Below, one piece after another: positions 7,335-7,894 of a stretch of 7,894 bases of DNA. Source of the stretch: Chitinophagaceae bacterium (GTDB lineage Bacteria; Bacteroidota; Bacteroidia; Chitinophagales; Chitinophagaceae). The notes under the pieces are model-generated. The model was not told the origin of the DNA and ran no database searches. It was given only the letters and a program-made list of their open reading frames with translations. Location of the stretch: the NCBI GenBank assembly GCA_019454915.1, contig JACFNM010000194.1:1-7894 (forward strand), read 5' to 3'. Numbering within the stretch: the stretch's first letter is position 1; each line of letters starts with the position of its first letter. A program made the translations under genes and the position numbers.

Positions 7335-7894
7335 ATGAAGACAAACAACCAGATTAACCGGAGAAGTTTTATTGGAACTACAACAACCGCAGCCGCAGGC
7401 CTGTTATTACCCAGCCGCGGAATTTTTAATATTATCGGGAAAGAAGACTATCCTTCTACCAAAGATTTTTGGTACAGGCGCGTATCAGAAGGTCCGTTTA
7501 TTGATACGCAGCTTGGAAATTTAGCTTTTGGGTTTACAGATGATCAAATTATGCTGTCTCACGATAACTGCCACACCTGGTCAGATCGGCTAAACTTCTG
7601 GGATGCAAAGAATGTAACGTTTAGCCACATCTTCAGAAATGGAAATATTTTAATTGGAACCAGGAACAGACTGTATCTGAGTACGGATAATCTGAAGACC
7701 TTAAAGGAGATTGCCGTAAAAAACCCGGATGGTTCCGATTATCTACCTCATGTGCCCAAACATCCGGATTATCCCGGCTGGTATTTTTTCACTTTGCCCG
7801 GCGAAAACTCCTGGATGATCAACGGAAAAGAAATGCTGGTTTGGGGAAATTATTCTAACGTGGAAGGCGGGGCAGTCCCGGTGAATATTTATTA
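7335..7894 (+). CDS. Tat-exported BNR/sialidase-fold protein, N-terminal part
   Basis: The frame is open from ATG at 7335 to the right edge, giving 186 residues of a longer protein. The N-terminus is a twin-arginine signal: N-R-R-S-F-I-G at 8-14, then a hydrophobic T-T-T-T-A-A-A-G-L-L-L-P, so export is predicted through the Tat system after folding. Downstream, S-H-D-N-C-H-T-W (75-82) and S-T-D-N-L-K-T-L (116-123) resemble Asp-boxes (S-x-D-x-G-x-T-W) of BNR-repeat beta-propellers such as sialidases and related glycosidases, with the glycine replaced in both. The catalytic residues of a sialidase cannot be judged from this part. It lies 60 bases after the ceramidase-like gene and may be in the same transcript, suggesting a shared extracellular or periplasmic substrate. 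The Tat signal is clear; the fold assignment is moderate. Confidence 0.75.
   Translation, partial: MKTNNQINRRSFIGTTTTAAAGLLLPSRGIFNIIGKEDYPSTKDFWYRRVSEGPFIDTQLGNLAFGFTDDQIMLSHDNCHTWSDRLNFWDAKNVTFSHIFRNGNILIGTRNRLYLSTDNLKTLKEIAVKNPDGSDYLPHVPKHPDYPGWYFFTLPGENSWMINGKEMLVWGNYSNVEGGAVPVNIY

Overview
The window looks like a stretch of a Bacteroidota chromosome, probably close to Chitinophagaceae or Sphingobacteriia. This is inferred from protein style (Sec signals ending in A-Q, an N-R-R-S-F-I Tat signal, the tandem DUF1080 and Gfo/Idh/MocA pairing), from weak Shine-Dalgarno sequences, and from a moderate GC content judged by eye. Everything recognisable is on the + strand. No rRNA, tRNA, CRISPR array, insertion sequence or phage gene was seen.

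Layout: (1) 2-322, the C-terminal end of a lactonase-type amidohydrolase (COG3618 group), cut by the left edge. (2) 366-1472, a PLP-dependent threonine synthase-like enzyme without an N-terminal extension. (3) 1658-2881, a 12-helix MFS permease of the NupG/XapB nucleoside:H+ symporter type. (4) 2889-3022, a non-coding stretch packed with short hairpins inside a 9-bp inverted repeat. (5) 3116-4513, an exported tandem DUF1080 (3-keto-disaccharide hydrolase family) protein, split by one in-frame TGA at 4025-4027. (6) 4562-5602, a cytoplasmic Gfo/Idh/MocA NAD(P)-dependent oxidoreductase. (7) 5748-7274, a secreted neutral/alkaline ceramidase-like protein. (8) 7335 to the right edge, the N-terminal part of a Tat-exported BNR/sialidase-fold protein.

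Taken together this reads as an accessory carbohydrate or glycoconjugate catabolic locus. A Gfo/Idh/MocA enzyme next to DUF1080 domains fits the known strategy of oxidising a glycoside to a 3-keto sugar and then cleaving the weakened glycosidic bond. The permease could bring in the freed sugar or nucleoside-like product, and the lactonase-type amidohydrolase could act in oxidative sugar breakdown. The ceramidase-like and BNR-like proteins are predicted exported factors that may act on the outer part of the substrate. The substrate cannot be read from the sequence, and no SusC/SusD pair is in view.

The point most worth a second look is the TGA inside the second DUF1080 domain. It is one base away from a glycine codon (GGA) that the family would lead one to expect there, and the reading frame continues cleanly for another 161 codons. 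It is either a very recent nonsense mutation, a sequence error or, less likely, a recoding event. The hairpin-rich spacer at 2889-3022 and the apparent change at the ceramidase nucleophile position are secondary points.
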